From: Kalaharituber pfeilii
Taxonomy: Eukaryota > Ascomycota > Pezizomycetes > Pezizales > Pezizaceae
Assembly (NCBI GenBank): GCA_015179045.1
Contig: WHUZ01000005.1
Span: forward strand, 62,001 to 126,000
Length of the DNA stretch: 64,000 nucleotides
Direction: 5' to 3'
Shown here: one piece after another, positions 46,827 to 59,199 of the stretch
Layout of the letters: every line of letters begins with the position of its first letter
Numbering within the stretch: position 1 is the stretch's first letter
Position numbers and translations under genes: made by a program
Notes under the pieces: generated by a model
Told to the model about the DNA's origin: nothing
Database searches by the model: none
What the model saw: the letters and a program-made list of their open reading frames with translations, nothing else

Positions 46827-48591
46827 TCATATTCTTGGCCCATGGACAGCAGCATCGCTGTTACCCCTCGCTTTTTGTTCGTGTATACCGCGAAATACAA
46901 ATATATTCCACTTCCCATCGTGGGTGCATAAAATGAAATGACGTTTATCACAATGTACGACGTTGGAAATCGGATGCGGATAGGTCCTCCATTCAGTCCA
47001 TTGAACATTGGGTGTAAAAGTTCCCAGATATATCCTAGGAGTGGGGCTCAATGACACTAACATAACGGTGCCTTTGTCTGGCCAGAGGAGCACGTAGGGG
47101 AACTTGACGAATTCAGGAGGCGAATAACTTCTTGCCACCCATTTCCCAATAATGTCATAGGCCAGTGTTATTATGCGATGTGCCTTGGTAGATTTTTCCT
47201 CGTAAACCCAATTGACCGCCATATAGTCTTCATGCAGAGGCTGAATATAAGAGTAAATGGTACCCCCTGAACATGACTCAGGAACGTCCCAGCGAAGTGA
47301 TTGGGCAGTAATCTCCTCCGTCAGCGGTCTGCCAAATGGTATCTTGTACACGTTAATTACCGCTGGTTCAAACTTATTAAAGTGGCACACGCTCATGATC
47401 CGGTTTTCAATATCCACCAGGCAGCCAATTTCATAACCATTAGAAACCTAAGATGGAATGTAAGTCACAATTATGCAGAATCCACTTCAAAAGGATGCTG
47501 ACCGAGAGCCGTGGCAAACCGTCTTCTATCCTCCAGGAAACACCTGATAGGGTATCCCAAACAATGATGCTGTTTTCGTATATCATAACTAAAGTCCCTT
47601 TCTTTCCAGTGAAATGACTATAGCAGCCAGATTCAACGCGTAGCGTCTTTCTTTGCTCTGTTACCAAGTCCCAAGCATGGCAAGCCCTAGTAACGTTAGT
47701 TATAGGACTTATCTGATTATATGGAATCGAAAAGGCTTGCCCCATGAGAGTTACAACAGCGAGTATATCGCTAGTCAGTAACAGTTTTTCAACCCACTCC
47801 CTGTTGGGTACAGAGAATTGTGAACATGCAGGATAGTATTCCAGGTCGAAAACTGCTATCTTAGCTGGGTCACCTATGGCTCTATTGTAGATTGCTAGTC
47901 TGCCATTATTCACGTGAAACAATGTAGGTGATGGTACAAACTCCGCTCTATAACGCTCATCGTGATGTGTGAGAGGAATATATTTTCCCCGGGAGAAGAA
48001 GTAATGCCTTGATGCCACATCTTCAAAGAAATGCGTCCAATCGCCACGAGTAACAACCGTATCTGTACCCAACAGCTGGCAACTGAAAGCCCGAGCGTCC
48101 TCTGGAAACAACTCCACAGCTAAGCCTCGACAAATCGCCTCTGACCTCAAAAGCTCGATCCACCGACGTGAAACCTTAGAAATGCACCCAAATTAGTTAC
48201 TGTACCAAGCAAATTATGTGAAGGGCAACATCTTGCTAGGCCTAGCACGTACTGTTCGGCACGCAAACAAATCCGGTAATGGGAGGTATCGTAACACAAG
48301 AACCGCAAGTTCCACAGGGAGGTTTGGAATAATATCAAAGCAGATATGTTTTCTCTGCCGCTGGAGTAGGGTATCCACATGCCACCAGTCGGAGGGCCGG
48401 AAGTGGGATGCAAGCTCGGAGATTCTGTAAGCTCGTTGCTATGAGCTTTCATTAGATGCCTTCAAAGTAGCAAGAGCAGCAAGAAAGATGAGTGCAATTG
48501 TTGGGTGATTGTGGGGTGGGTACTCAGCGGCCTACATTCGAGCCCGATCATCTTGTGGCAGAGATGCAAATTGCGCCAAGAAATGCTCCAT
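46827..48591 (-). CDS. F-box protein
   Basis: Putative substrate adaptor of an SCF ubiquitin ligase, or a fungal F-box protein of unknown target. Exon 1 (48591-48536) encodes MEHFLAQFASLPQDDRARI and joins within an Ile codon to the exon at 48424, giving ISELASHFRPSDWWHVDTLL. The F-box is FDIIPNLPVELAVLVLRYLP with LPDLFACRTVSRRWIELLR. The remaining 430 or so residues have regularly spaced aromatic and Trp motifs (DWTHFFEDVASRHYFF, RACHAWDLVTEQRKTLRVES, NSIIVWDTLSGVSWRI, VQWTEWRTYPHPISNVV), suggesting a beta-propeller-like substrate domain. No canonical WD or kelch repeats are clear. Convergent with ENP1 (325 bp). Confidence 0.8.
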
Positions 48592-51422
48592 TTGCCAGCC
48601 AATTGCAACAGCAGGTGTGCAGACGACTGCAAATTCAGAACTGTGCTGTGCTGGAGAAATACTATCGCCACATCTAATAAGGAAGGCCGGGTGGGGGCGA
48701 GAGGAGAGGCGTATGCGTACGGGGGATGGGGGGGGGGGGGGGGGTATCTTGCTTTGTGCTAAGGGCGGCCCCAAGGGCCGCGGCTCGGGCCGCCAAGCTT
48801 GCAAGTATGATACCGTACCGTTCGGCCGCTGGCACCCCGGGCACTGGGGTACAAGTTCGTCGTCTGAAGTGACAGTACTAGTATGTACTCGGGTGCTTGG
48901 GCGCAGCGGGCCGGCGAGGCGGTGCTCTATGCTCCTGGTATGCATAGTCTCGTGAAGCGCAGCGCAGCAGCCTGGTCCAGTCTGCAGTTTGTTCTGGTTG
49001 TTTGCAGCTGCCCTATGCCGCGCAGTGCTTGCAGCGCGCGAGGCTCAAATGAGGTGCACAGCGCACACCAAGCTGAGTGGGGAGGAGCGTGGGCAGGGTG
49101 AGGTTGGCAGCGCGAGAGGGCCCAATTAGCAGAAGGAAGCCCGCACGGGAAGGCGGACTGGGCCAGCGTGTGCTCATCCTCCCGCGAGCTTGCCGCTTGA
49201 CAGCCTGAGTGGCCTATTGGAAGCAGCTTTGCGTGCATACCGTGCAGAATAGAAGGAGAAGTGCATGTGGCTTGCAAGTGTGATGGAAGTACTTGCCTAC
49301 TACATTCTATGTATTATAATTGTATCCCGGTGTCGGCATACAGCATCAGCGTGGCAGCCGGAGGAGGGCGTAAATTTGCTTCCTGCATTCTGCATAGCCA
49401 CGGCCTCTTGGCAGATCGATCGTGCCTCAAGCGAAAGGTTTCTTCTTATTGTCCGAGACAGGTGCCCCCCCTCTCCCCCCCCACCTGCCCAGGGTGGCCT
49501 CGTGTCCTGTCCCTTCGGTCACGTGCTGGAACAGTCCTCAAGCCTGCGTCCGGGTGGCACTGAAACACAAGGACATTACACAAGATTAACACAAGGACAG
49601 ATCGGCTGGTAGCCGCAGAAAAAAACCAATCCGGCGCGCGTACTTGTATATATATGCATTGGGTTCCACCGACTCCAGACGTCGCGCACCAGCATTCTGG
49701 TCCTGGGACGCAAATGAGGATGATACGCGGCTCGAGATCGGCTAATTTCTTAATCGCCCTCATTGCTCGGCCTTCTAGTAGCATATTCACAGCCTTAATT
49801 CATCGTCCAGGCCATTGCATCAGAGCTACTGGTGTAGAGGTAGTCGCAAGTGATATTAGACATACAAATGAACGTCTTTTGACGCCATCTATGGTAACTT
49901 GCAATTTGCACTGCAGATCTAGATCTGCTTCGTGAGATCTACTTCAAATTTTCTCCTACTTACTCATGTTGTCCTGTGTCTCTGCACTATCAGCGGGCGC
50001 ATAATGCTTAAAAATATCTGTTGATAAACTATGAACTCCAGAACTCCTGTCACTCAGAAGCGAGAAAGCATTGCTGTCTAGAGCTGGAGAAAACTCTGGA
50101 ATGCTTTCATTACTTTTCCCCTGTTCGTGGCAACGGGAGCCTCTCCTTCGATAGTAGTGAAACAGAATACTGGTTGAAAGCGCAGCGTAGGGATGATCTA
50201 CATCAATTTCTGCGGAAAAAGGGAAGTTCTGACCCTGCACCTAAATCGTACCCAAGCAGCCGTCGAGCTTTTCTCAATATTCCAACATACAGCCAGATAA
50301 CCCAGTTTAGATTGAATCATGATGCCCGAATACTAGCAAAGTAGTTAGAAAGTCAAAACATACATGCAATATGAAACAAATAAGCTTTGCCTTCATATTG
50401 ACTTACAGCCCACGAGCTTTACCATCCCGCCAATCTTGGGGGGTCAAAAGCAATGGGTAGCTATCCATGTTTGATATCGCCACCACAGGTCGAAAGAAGC
50501 ATGGTAGGTTAACCTAGTATGCCTTGACTTCTAAGAGTTCCCCTGGCCATAGTTGTGTCAGTTAACAGGTGCACACTGCAGAGCAGGGCCTATGATACTA
50601 CCTCCGATGGGGGGACGATTAAGGGATGGAGGATACTTGTTCTCGCGCCGCGTGGGATCATGAATTCTATTGCTTTCTGAGGTATCAATGTGTGCATCTA
50701 GACATGCGGGCAGGGCGGTGTGTCAGATGCTTCCTTAAGAAGCACGAATCATGTACCATGCTGTACCTTATCTACCTTGTCAACTCTGCGTGTATGTGTG
50801 GATCATGGACACATTGGAGAAGCTTTCATTCTGAATAGCTTGAAGAATTTGCTTGAGACCAGGATTTTGCAATGGGGGTTAGAAGAAATTAATACCGAAG
50901 CTGGATAAGCAAGGAAGCGCAAGGAGGCAAAAAACCGCTGGACGAATATTACGATTGTATTTTTACAGTATGATAGATGAATGGGCGAGGGTGTCAGTTC
51001 AAATTTAGGACCAAGGGCCAGTAAGATTACAAAAGAAAGGTAGTCCCATTCCAAATGTAATGCAATGTACCTAGGAGTGGATCCAAGTCAAATGGCACAT
51101 CCTACCATGACCATGATCACAGCCCTGGACTGAAGAACCAGGCTACAGGCTGCGCCTACAGTGGGGCCAGTTGTGTTGCTCTCCGGGCCGGCCGAGCACC
51201 AGCTGCCGGCCTGCCTGTTACTAGCAATTTGGTATTGGGGGGGGGGGGGGGGGGGGGGAGGAGCCGGGGCCACGGGCGCCTGCCCACGACAACAAGATCG
51301 AAACTGGGCACGCGCGATGAGCGATCCGCGGCCGTACCGGCAGCTGCCAATTGCCAATTGCGAATTGCATTTCTCCACTCATGTTAAGGGGTGAGTTGCG
51401 ACTGGGGGGTGTGGGGAGAGGA

Positions 51423-51448
51423 GGGTTGGGTTGGGTTGGGGGGGTGGG
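51423..51448 (+). repeat. G-rich tract with potential to form a G-quadruplex
   Basis: Four GGGTT-type units are followed by a longer G run and another GGG, giving at least five runs of three or more G with 1-2 nt loops. This meets the usual G4 pattern. It is strand-specific (G on +). Confidence 0.6.
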
Positions 51449-52096
51449 CAGAGTAATAATAGACTGAGGTGATGGGCGGGAGCGTAGTCTTGGGCGGGGG
51501 AGAGTGTGGCGGTTGCGCCGCAGTAGCTTTCCAGCACTGTCCCCGCCGGGGGGGGGGGGGAAGGAGGGGGAGGAGGGGATGTCTGGCTGGGGCCAATAGC
51601 CTCCAGTGTCCTTTGGGCCTGCTGTACGGGGGAGCCTGATGCGTCTGCTGCTGGGCATATCATATTCATATCATACCTGGATGCGCATCCAGTGGGACAA
51701 AAAATAGCAGCGCTGCAGTCTGCAGTCTGGCTATCCTTGTCTGGAGGAATAGAAGCGACGACGAGGAAGCAATCTTGGAAAGAGGATCCCTTGCGCCCAG
51801 CTGGCACATATGTACAGTACTGTACATCGATACCTTCTCTGCACCAGGTTGCGAGTGGCATATCGCCCACATAACCTCCGAACGCTTGATGCCAACCTTG
51901 CGCAGGCCAGCGCTGGTGGGCGTATATGGGAGCGAGTCGGTCGGGGTCGACGGACAAGCGGCTGCTGGACAAGTGCAAGTGCAAGTATTGCACACGCGGG
52001 GGAAAAAGAAACGAGCGCGAGCGAGCGAGGGAGGCCGCACCTTCGCAGCACTCGCTCGCACTCCTCAGGTGCGCACAGTGCCATCCTTCTCTCGGG

Positions 52097-52157
52097 CCAG
52101 ACAGCCAGACAGCTAGACAGCCAGACAGCCAGACAGCCAGACAGCCAGACAGCTAGA
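52097..52157. repeat. ACAGCCAG octamer tandem repeat
   Basis: About seven units of an 8-bp motif ACAGCCAG, with two units reading ACAGCTAG. Degenerate copies continue to about 52170. It lies upstream of SFL1. Confidence 0.9.
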
Positions 52158-53358
52158 AAGCGAGACAGCCCGACTGTCTTCGCTCTACGCTCCTCTGTCT
52201 CGCCCTCTGTCTTCGCCGCCGTACCGCGCACGCTGCCATAGACGCACGACTCCTGTCACCACTGCCACTTGCCTACCCACCACCTCCCCTCATTCATACG
52301 CCTGCGCTCCCCACCCCCAGCCAGGCTCGGGCTCCCCCCAAGCTGAGGCATCACTTACTTAACTGCACGCACTTGCTCCTCCCGACCTCCCTCTCCCTCC
52401 ACCCCCCATAAGTCCTCGATCTGCACCTGGCTGCCTGCCCGCCCTGCCTGTCTCCCGCCGCCCCGTCGTCTGCTATTTCCTCCTCGTGGCCTGCGAGTTC
52501 CGTCGCAACCCCCCCCCCCCCCCCCCCACCCCGGCAGCCTCACCTTGCCCCACGCTCCCGCCAATAAGATCCGCCGGCTTCATATTCGCCCAGTACGCTT
52601 GTCTCGACCTTTCACCCCGTCAGCAAATACCTTGTCCAGCTGCCAATCCCACATTTTCCGTAGCGTCGTATGAATCCTGGCCCCAGTCAAGTCCTCATTC
52701 CAACGCCAGGCCCAGGATTCTGCTTCAACAAACGCCTTTCTTCCTACCTACTTGTGAAAGTTCGGCAACTCCCTTTCTTCTAGTCTTTTATCTTTTTATC
52801 TTTTCTTTTTGGTATTATTTTTTTTATATTATATCCCTTTACCCATCGAATTCCCTCCCCCCTCTCGGTCAGGGTCTATCCACATCTTTTTGTACCGAGG
52901 GCGATATCTATTCAGACCAATTCCACAATTTTTCCTTGCGCCAGTCTCTAGTTCCCAATCGACGCCACCACTGTCAGCTGTCAACCCTATTTCCCCTCAG
53001 CAGCCCAACATCACTCGCCTGGTGTGGGTGAACGGTCATTTAAGCTTGTTGGGAGCCTGCTATCAATAAGAGCAGTAGCACCAGATCAGAACACCAGTAC
53101 AGTCTACCTGCCGATCGCACTTTTGCATCGCCTTTCTCGATCTCTGTTATTCAGCTTCCTGTTTTGCCATTGTTCATGGTATATTGAGGTACTAGATACT
53201 TTAAATCTCTTGCGACCAAGATATCTCCAATTACAGTCGCCAAAATTTCTCGAACGTCATTATCTGTTATTTCAGGCCGCTCTAACAGGCCAAGGGGAGT
53301 TCGCAGCCGATTCCAAAGGGACTGGGATTGGTCGCCTGTTGATGAAGGGGACGAGGTG

Positions 53359-55254
53359 ATGGAAACTGAACCTTCGATGTCCAGGACACAATTTGCAACT
53401 GCGGCCGACGGTGGTCAACAACAGCAACAGCCACAGCAATTGGCATCAGAAACCAAACAGGAAAATAGCAGCAGCCCTGAAATAGAAGCAATCGAAAATA
53501 TGAGCCTGACCACTAATACTGATACCACTATGGGCAATACAGCCCCTCAAACGTCATCTGCTGGTCTTGGGGGGTCTGGAGTCCAGCAGCCGAAGGTCCA
53601 GACAGCCTTCATTCATAAACTTTACAAGTAGGTAAATTACGCACGGCGAAGTGAGCATGGATTGACAATTGGAGTAGCATGCTTGAAGATGCCAATATAC
53701 AGCATTTAATCTCGTGGTCTCCTTCCAATGAAAGTTTCGTGGTTTCACCGACTAGCGAGTTTTCTAAGGTCCTCAGGTACGACCTGGTCAGACAGCATTG
53801 GTGCTACTAAGACAATCGAGCTAATTGTTTGTTAAAAGTCAATACTTCAAGCATACTAATGTTTCCTCATTTGTCCGTCAATTAAACATGTACGGGTTTC
53901 ACAAAGGCGAGCTTACCAACTCTCATTATTTCCGAAAGTCATATCAGCTAACTTGTTGTAACAGTCAATGACGTATTTCATAATGGTTCACCCGACGCTG
54001 CCTTATGGGAATTCAAGCATGGAAATGGGAATTTTAAAAGAGGGGATCTCGTAGGCTTAAGGGAGATCAAAAGACGAGCTTCGCGGCATGCTCTAATACA
54101 CAGAGACTCATTCTCCGCTCCGAAAGGAGCAGCTACTTCATCGCCGGGTACACCTGGTGAGCAGGCAAATGATACTCTCGAAAGCCGTCTTTTGGCATTG
54201 GAACATTCACTATACGATATGAGCAACAGACTCGCTCGGTCCGAAGAGCAAAATACGCTTCTAACTCATCGTTGTCAAACTTATCTCGAAAGTTTCACAC
54301 GGTGCCATCAGGTAAAGAAATCATTTGCCTCATTCTTTGCAATTAGGGACTGACTTAATTAGTGGACCATTGATTTGTCTCAATTTGTGATAAACATATG
54401 CCCAAGGGATGCACCTATAATTCGTGAAAGTGAGATATTCCACGTATTCCGGCTGGGAGTCGCTGCTAACCAAGCTGGACATAGTTCAATCAATGCAGAA
54501 AGAAATTGAGAGGCATACTAGGCTATTAGAAGAGCCCCACGATGCGTTGATGCGCGACCGTCAGCCCATTTTTGCATCTTCTGTTGAGTCAGTACCTTTG
54601 TCTCCTCGACAGAGGCCTGTTGAAGAGGAACAACGGCCTCCATATCTCGGTGTTTCCAGACCTAGTGGACTTTTCAGACCGCCACCTCCTCCACACTTAT
54701 CTTCACTGCCCCCAAGACGCTATGGCTCATTCAGTGGTGCTCCACCTTCGCCAAATTCTCGGCCACCACAGCCACCACAGCCGCAGCCACCGCAGCCTTT
54801 GCCGTCATTTCAGTCTCCCCCCAGTCATTTGTCACGTCGGCATACGTCTGCAGACATCAGGCTACATGGATGGCGTCCTGAAAACTCTCCATATCATCCT
54901 AGCAATAGCCAAAGTTCCCATTGGCCACCATCTCCTCCAAGTAGGGCGTCAAATGTGCACGATAATCCTCGGGAAGCGCTGGCTGCATATGAAATAAATA
55001 AACGCCCTGCATATAGTGCTCACACAACCCCACCCCCTCCACCTCATGGTGGAGGCCTCACTGAGAATGGCTGGACATTCAACAATCCAAAATATCCTCC
55101 TCGAGCGAATACCCAAGATGCCGGACCACCAACGAGGCGTTCCAGTATGGTTTCCAGCAGCGTCCATGCGCTGTTGAATCCCTCGTCTGAGACAAATGGA
55201 GACAGAGATGACAGCGACCCGTTGGAAGACCGCAAACGGAAAAGAGTTTCATAA
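53359..55254 (+). CDS. SFL1: Sfl1-like transcription factor with HSF-type DNA-binding domain
   Basis: Nuclear regulator of the flocculation-suppressor family, controlling adhesion and filamentation genes in yeasts. Exons: 53359-53627, 53678-53776, 53839-53906, 53965-54311, then most likely 54363-54423 and 54485-55254. The N-terminus is Gln-rich. The HSF domain reads QTAFIHKLYNMLEDANIQHL, ISWSPSNESFVVSPTSEFSK, SQYFKHTNVSSFVRQLNMYG, FHKVNDVF and DAALWEFKHGNGNFKRGDL. A coiled-coil-like stretch follows (LESRLLALEHSLYDMSNRLA). The C-terminal third is Pro-rich. The intron splitting FHK/V has a GC donor, and no GT is available there. The 54424-54484 intron is my inference from a frame change, a GCTGCTAAC branch point and ATAG acceptor. 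Ends DPLEDRKRKRVS. Family assignment is firm, but the Sfl1 name rests on family resemblance. Confidence 0.88.
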
Positions 55255-55827
55255 GCTGCTGCCTGAGATTAACTAAGTTTCGATGACCCCATTTTTTGCC
55301 ACTATAATTTTATACGAACTATATGTGTGGAGTGGACTTGCAATTGTGTTCAGGGATGCGTACAGCAAACAATATGGTGGAAGACGATGAAGTTTGGAAG
55401 TCTCAAGCATGGGATTTGGTTTACTTTTGAATTGGCGTTTTTTGATTGGGGTTACTGTTTGAATCTCTCATGTATATGTAAAAGCCATCGTACATTTTGT
55501 TTGGATCTTCCAGTTTTGTTCTTTTGTACTAACATTGGAGATTTTCGAGTTTTACTGTGCACCTTGTGTGTTGGTTTTCTCATACCTTCTATCTTTATAT
55601 TGCTTATCTTACGCTACTTTTTGCACTACTTGGAAGCGAAAATACCAACAACCCAATTTATTATATATCGCAGTACCAATATAACATAACCCTCCTTATA
55701 TTCATTTTTCCTACAGACATGATCATGACAAATGGTATGATAGTCAAAACTAGCTGTTCTTCATTTGGATACTCTCGCTATCCTTCATTTTGCAATGTAA
55801 TGTTTAATAATTCATCTTGAGCATGAT

Positions 55828-56558
55828 CTACTTGCTGTCCTGAAGTTGCTTGTCGTGATTTCCTTTGTTTTTCTTCCTTTTCTTTCCTGGTTTAGCTTGG
55901 ACATGAGTGGTATTGTATGTTCTTGGATCCTGAGGCTCACTGGTCGGTTCGGCCTGGACTGGTTTATCCGTGCCAGCAATAGTGTCTTCAATAGGATTGA
56001 CATTCACATCGTCCTTCTGCAGTTCTCGATCGGCAACTGCAACTTCTAGGGGCTTCATGTGACTCCCTTTTTGCCGTTTCGATTTCCCGAGCGCAGACCT
56101 TCCTACTTCCTCCTCACTTTCAGACTCGCCCCGCGGGGCTGAGCGTTGGTTCTTTGATGACAAACGCTGTTGATGCTTGTCAGAGATGTGGGAAGCCGAT
56201 CGCTTGGATCCTAGAAGTCGCCGATGGAGTAGATCTGTCGAGGAGATATCTTTGCGCAATTTAGAGCCTTCGTCATAGAAGTGCTTCGGAACTGGGGCCC
56301 CAAGGCCTAGCCTGGGAGTATATGAGTAGCTGTTCGCAAGAAGTTCGGAACTAACTTTTACCTAGGAGGTCCAGGTTTGAACAGATCATTGTCTTCGTCC
56401 AGGGTGGGTTGGTTGTGAGGCTGCAGATGCTGTGCTTCGCTGGGTGCGGGCGGGGGGGGAAGCCATGAGGCGACAAGCTCTCTTGCGTGGGAGATGGAGA
56501 CGTTTATCTGAGCCTGCAGCACGTCCAGCCTGCCGATGTCGACCGCACGTTCAGCCAT
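55828..56558 (-). CDS. DUF3245-type fungal protein
   Basis: Two exons, 56558-56362 and 56311-55828, joined within an Arg codon (AG/G), give about 226 aa. It starts MAERAVDIGRLDVLQAQINV. The conserved N-terminal half has HARELVASWLPPPPAPSEAQ, DEDNDLFKPGPPRLGLGAPV, PKHFYDEGSKLRKDISSTDL and LHRRLLGSKR. This matches my recollection of the small DUF3245 family, whose function is unknown. The C-terminal half is charged and ends in a Lys-rich KPGKKRKKNKGNHDKQLQDS, a likely nuclear or nucleolar signal. Divergent from the succinyl-CoA ligase gene across 241 bp. Confidence 0.8.
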
Positions 56559-56799
56559 GGCGCGTGGAGGAAGGTGTGCTGCACCCACTGGCAGGTGCAA
56601 GTGTCTATGGCTGCGCGGGCGGGCTTGGCGGCCCCGTGACCGCCGATTCCACGTTGTACCGCATGCCGCGTACGGCACATCCCGCCCCACAGCCGCCGGA
56701 ACCCCGCGCCCGCCCGCCCGCGGTTTCTCGAGCCCGTTCCAAAACCCGCAGCCTCAATTCGACGTTATCCCCGTCTCGCTCGCCCCCACCTCCAACGCA
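56559..56799. promoter_or_regulatory. Bidirectional promoter, DUF3245 gene / succinyl-CoA ligase
   Basis: 241 bp between divergent ATG codons. GC-rich with CGCCCGCCCG-like patches and no TATA box. Inferred from spacing. Confidence 0.5.
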
Positions 56800-58709
56800 A
56801 TGTTCAAGCTCGTACGAAGCAGGCCAGCCTGGTCTGCCATCAATGCCTTCAAGGTGGGTTGCTGCGGCTGTCAGCCGCCTATGGACGGGCCCGTTCTCCA
56901 ACCTGGCGCCTGCTTGACAGCCGATAGAGGTATTAGATATGTATAAGTGCTTACAGTGCAGCAGGGTAACTCCGTCCGCAGCAATTTGCTGCAAACACAA
57001 AAAAGGAATCTTTCCATTCACGAATATCTCTCAGCCAATCTACTGAAAACCGTGGGTCATGCCTCCGGCCACACCTGGCCTTCCAAGCTTGACGTCAAGT
57101 CCTGACATCTCTACGGCTACTTGTTAGTATGGAATTGGTGTTCCGCGAGGGGAGAACGCAAAGACCGCAGAGGAAGCTGAGGAAGTTGCGAAGAGAATAG
57201 GTACAGCCATGGGTGCCAGTGCTTCATTTTGCTTGCACTGAGCTAATGCTATATTGCGGGCGGAAGGGGGCGAGGACATGGTTATCAAGGCCCAGGTGCT
57301 TGCTGGAGGCCGGGGAAAGGGAACCTTTGACAATGGGCTGAAGGGAGGAGTCCGTGTGATTTACTCGTAGGGTTCCCAGCCATTGCCAACCAAAAAAAAA
57401 AAAAAAGCTTAATGGCCGTATACTTACGAAAAAACTAGACCAACGGAGGCCAAAATGTTTGCAAGTCAAATGATCGGCCACAAGCTCATCACGAAGCAAA
57501 CTGGCCCTGCGGGAAAGATTTGCACTTCAGTTTACATTTGCGAGCGTAAATTCGCGCGCCGCGAGTTCTACCTTGCTATCCTCATGGACCGTGCCACCCA
57601 GGGCCCAGTCATTGTTTCGTCCTCTCAGGGCGGTATGGATATTGAGACTGTGGCCAAGGAAACCCCAGAAGCTATTGTTACCACTCCCATTGACATCCAC
57701 AAGGGCGTCACCGACGAAATTGCTACGAAGATTTCTACTGATCTGGGATTCTCTCCTCAGTGTATCCAAGAGGCCAAAGAAACAATTCAGAAGCTTTACA
57801 AGGTGTTTCTTGAGAAAGATGCTACACAAATTGAGATCAATCCGTTCAGCGAGACCAACGATCACAAGGTTTTGTGCATGGATGCCAAACTTGGGTTCGA
57901 TGACAATGCAGAATTCAGGCAAAAGGAGATTTTTAACCTCAGAGATCGGACACAAGAGGATCCGGATGAAGTTAAAGCCGCTGAGTGCGTGTGCATGTTA
58001 TACTTCTACCTATTGTGGTTTGTACTAAGTTTTATACAGTGTCGGCCTGAACTTCATAAAACTTGACGGCGATATCGGATGCCTTGGTACGTAGCTTTCA
58101 TACACAAACCTATATGATATCTGTATTAACCGCGACAAGTCAATGGAGCTGGCCTCGCCATGGCCACTATGGACATCATCAAGCTCAACGGAGGCCAACC
58201 TGCCAATTTCCTCGACTGCGGTGGTGGTGCTACTTCTCAGGCCATCGAATCCGCCTTCCAGCTCATCACCAATGATCCCAAGGTTACTGCCATCTTTGTC
58301 AACATCTTCGGAGGGATCGTCAGATGCGATGCTATCGCCCGCGGCCTTATCGCCACTGTGAAGAACATGAACTTGAAGATCCCGATTGTGGCTCGCTTGC
58401 AGGGAACGAACATGGAGGAGGCTAAGAGATTGGTACGTTCTCACTCAGAATAACGCATGTTTCAATTGACTAACGGTGCCTACATTGGTTGATCAGATCA
58501 ACGACTCCGGTCTCAAGATCTTCTCGTTTGAGGACCTACAAGAGGCCGCCGAAAAGGCCGTGCAATTCTCGAAATTTGTTAAGATGGGTACGTTTATGTT
58601 TTAGCCTTTTGCACTCTGCCATTATTTACCGTATTCTTACTCATATATCATTTGTATGCTTGTAGCTCGAGACCAGGACATTGGCGTAGAGTTCACCTTA
58701 GGTATATAA
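56800..58709 (+). CDS. Succinate-CoA ligase beta subunit, mitochondrial
   Basis: TCA-cycle enzyme subunit: succinyl-CoA + NDP + Pi to succinate + CoA + NTP, in the mitochondrial matrix. It starts [18 protein letters not shown], an Arg-rich presequence without acidic residues. After introns come [56 protein letters not shown] (ATP-grasp lysine and glycine loop), [65 protein letters not shown], and the CoA-ligase half [24 protein letters not shown] exons, [36 protein letters not shown] and [17 protein letters not shown]. It ends [14 protein letters not shown]. Complete, about 430 aa. The ADP versus GDP form cannot be told. Confidence 0.93.
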
Positions 58710-59199
58710 TTCATAGATTTAAAGCTTTGCCGTTAAAAATCAAAGTGGATACTAGTCCGCTAAAATACTGTGAAAGAACTTTCGTACGGAGATTTCGTGG
58801 GTTGAAGGAGATGAAAAGTACATAACAGTGTTCCTTTTTTGCATGTTGTATACCAATAGAATAGTGTGTAGTATGAGAATATTGCATTTATGCCAGGCTT
58901 GCCATTGATCTTGCTTCCTGAAAAATGCGTTACCCGGTTAAGGGTCATTACCCTGATCTTCGTACAGCATCTGCCAATTGTATCATTGCGGCCAATTACG
59001 TTACAGGATATCCTACTTATCCAGAGTTTCGAGAAAACCGGCTTAAAAACATTACAATTTTTGGTACCCAACCCTAGATCAATCGTAGGCAACAATAACA
59101 TCTATATATGTAAAATAAGTCTGAAAAATCCCAACACAGAACCCTCCATGCACCAAAACCATATAAAACGCAGAAATCCAAATGCAAACAAAAATCTCA
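58710..59199. other. Convergent intergenic region
   Basis: AT-rich sequence between the stop codons of the succinyl-CoA ligase and HGH1 genes, consistent with overlapping 3' UTRs. No gene seen. Confidence 0.5.

Larger units (their letters stand above)
48592..53358. other. 4.8-kb spacer and leader rich in homopolymers and simple repeats
   Basis: Lies between divergent F-box and SFL1 genes. It contains G runs at 48728-48744 (one A early) and 51237-51258 (22 G), a 19-C run at 52509-52527, G-rich GGGTT repeats at 51423-51448, an 8-bp repeat array at 52097-52157 and T-rich sequence at 52780-52830. An 89-residue-plus minus-strand frame at 49956-50240 (ILFHYYRRRGSRCHEQGKSN) has no recognised family. 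The rightmost 800 bp are probably the long 5' leader of SFL1. Confidence 0.5.

Noticed and set aside
46735..46835. A-box (TAGTAAAGTGG) and near B-box (GCTCGAATCC) spacing resembling a tRNA
   Set aside because: The T stem and acceptor stem do not pair, so at most this is a pseudo-tRNA.
48505..49612. Many frames of 70-150 residues on both strands
   Set aside because: They run over G tracts and GC-rich DNA without conserved motifs. Only the 19-residue first exon of the F-box gene (48591-48536) is supported here.
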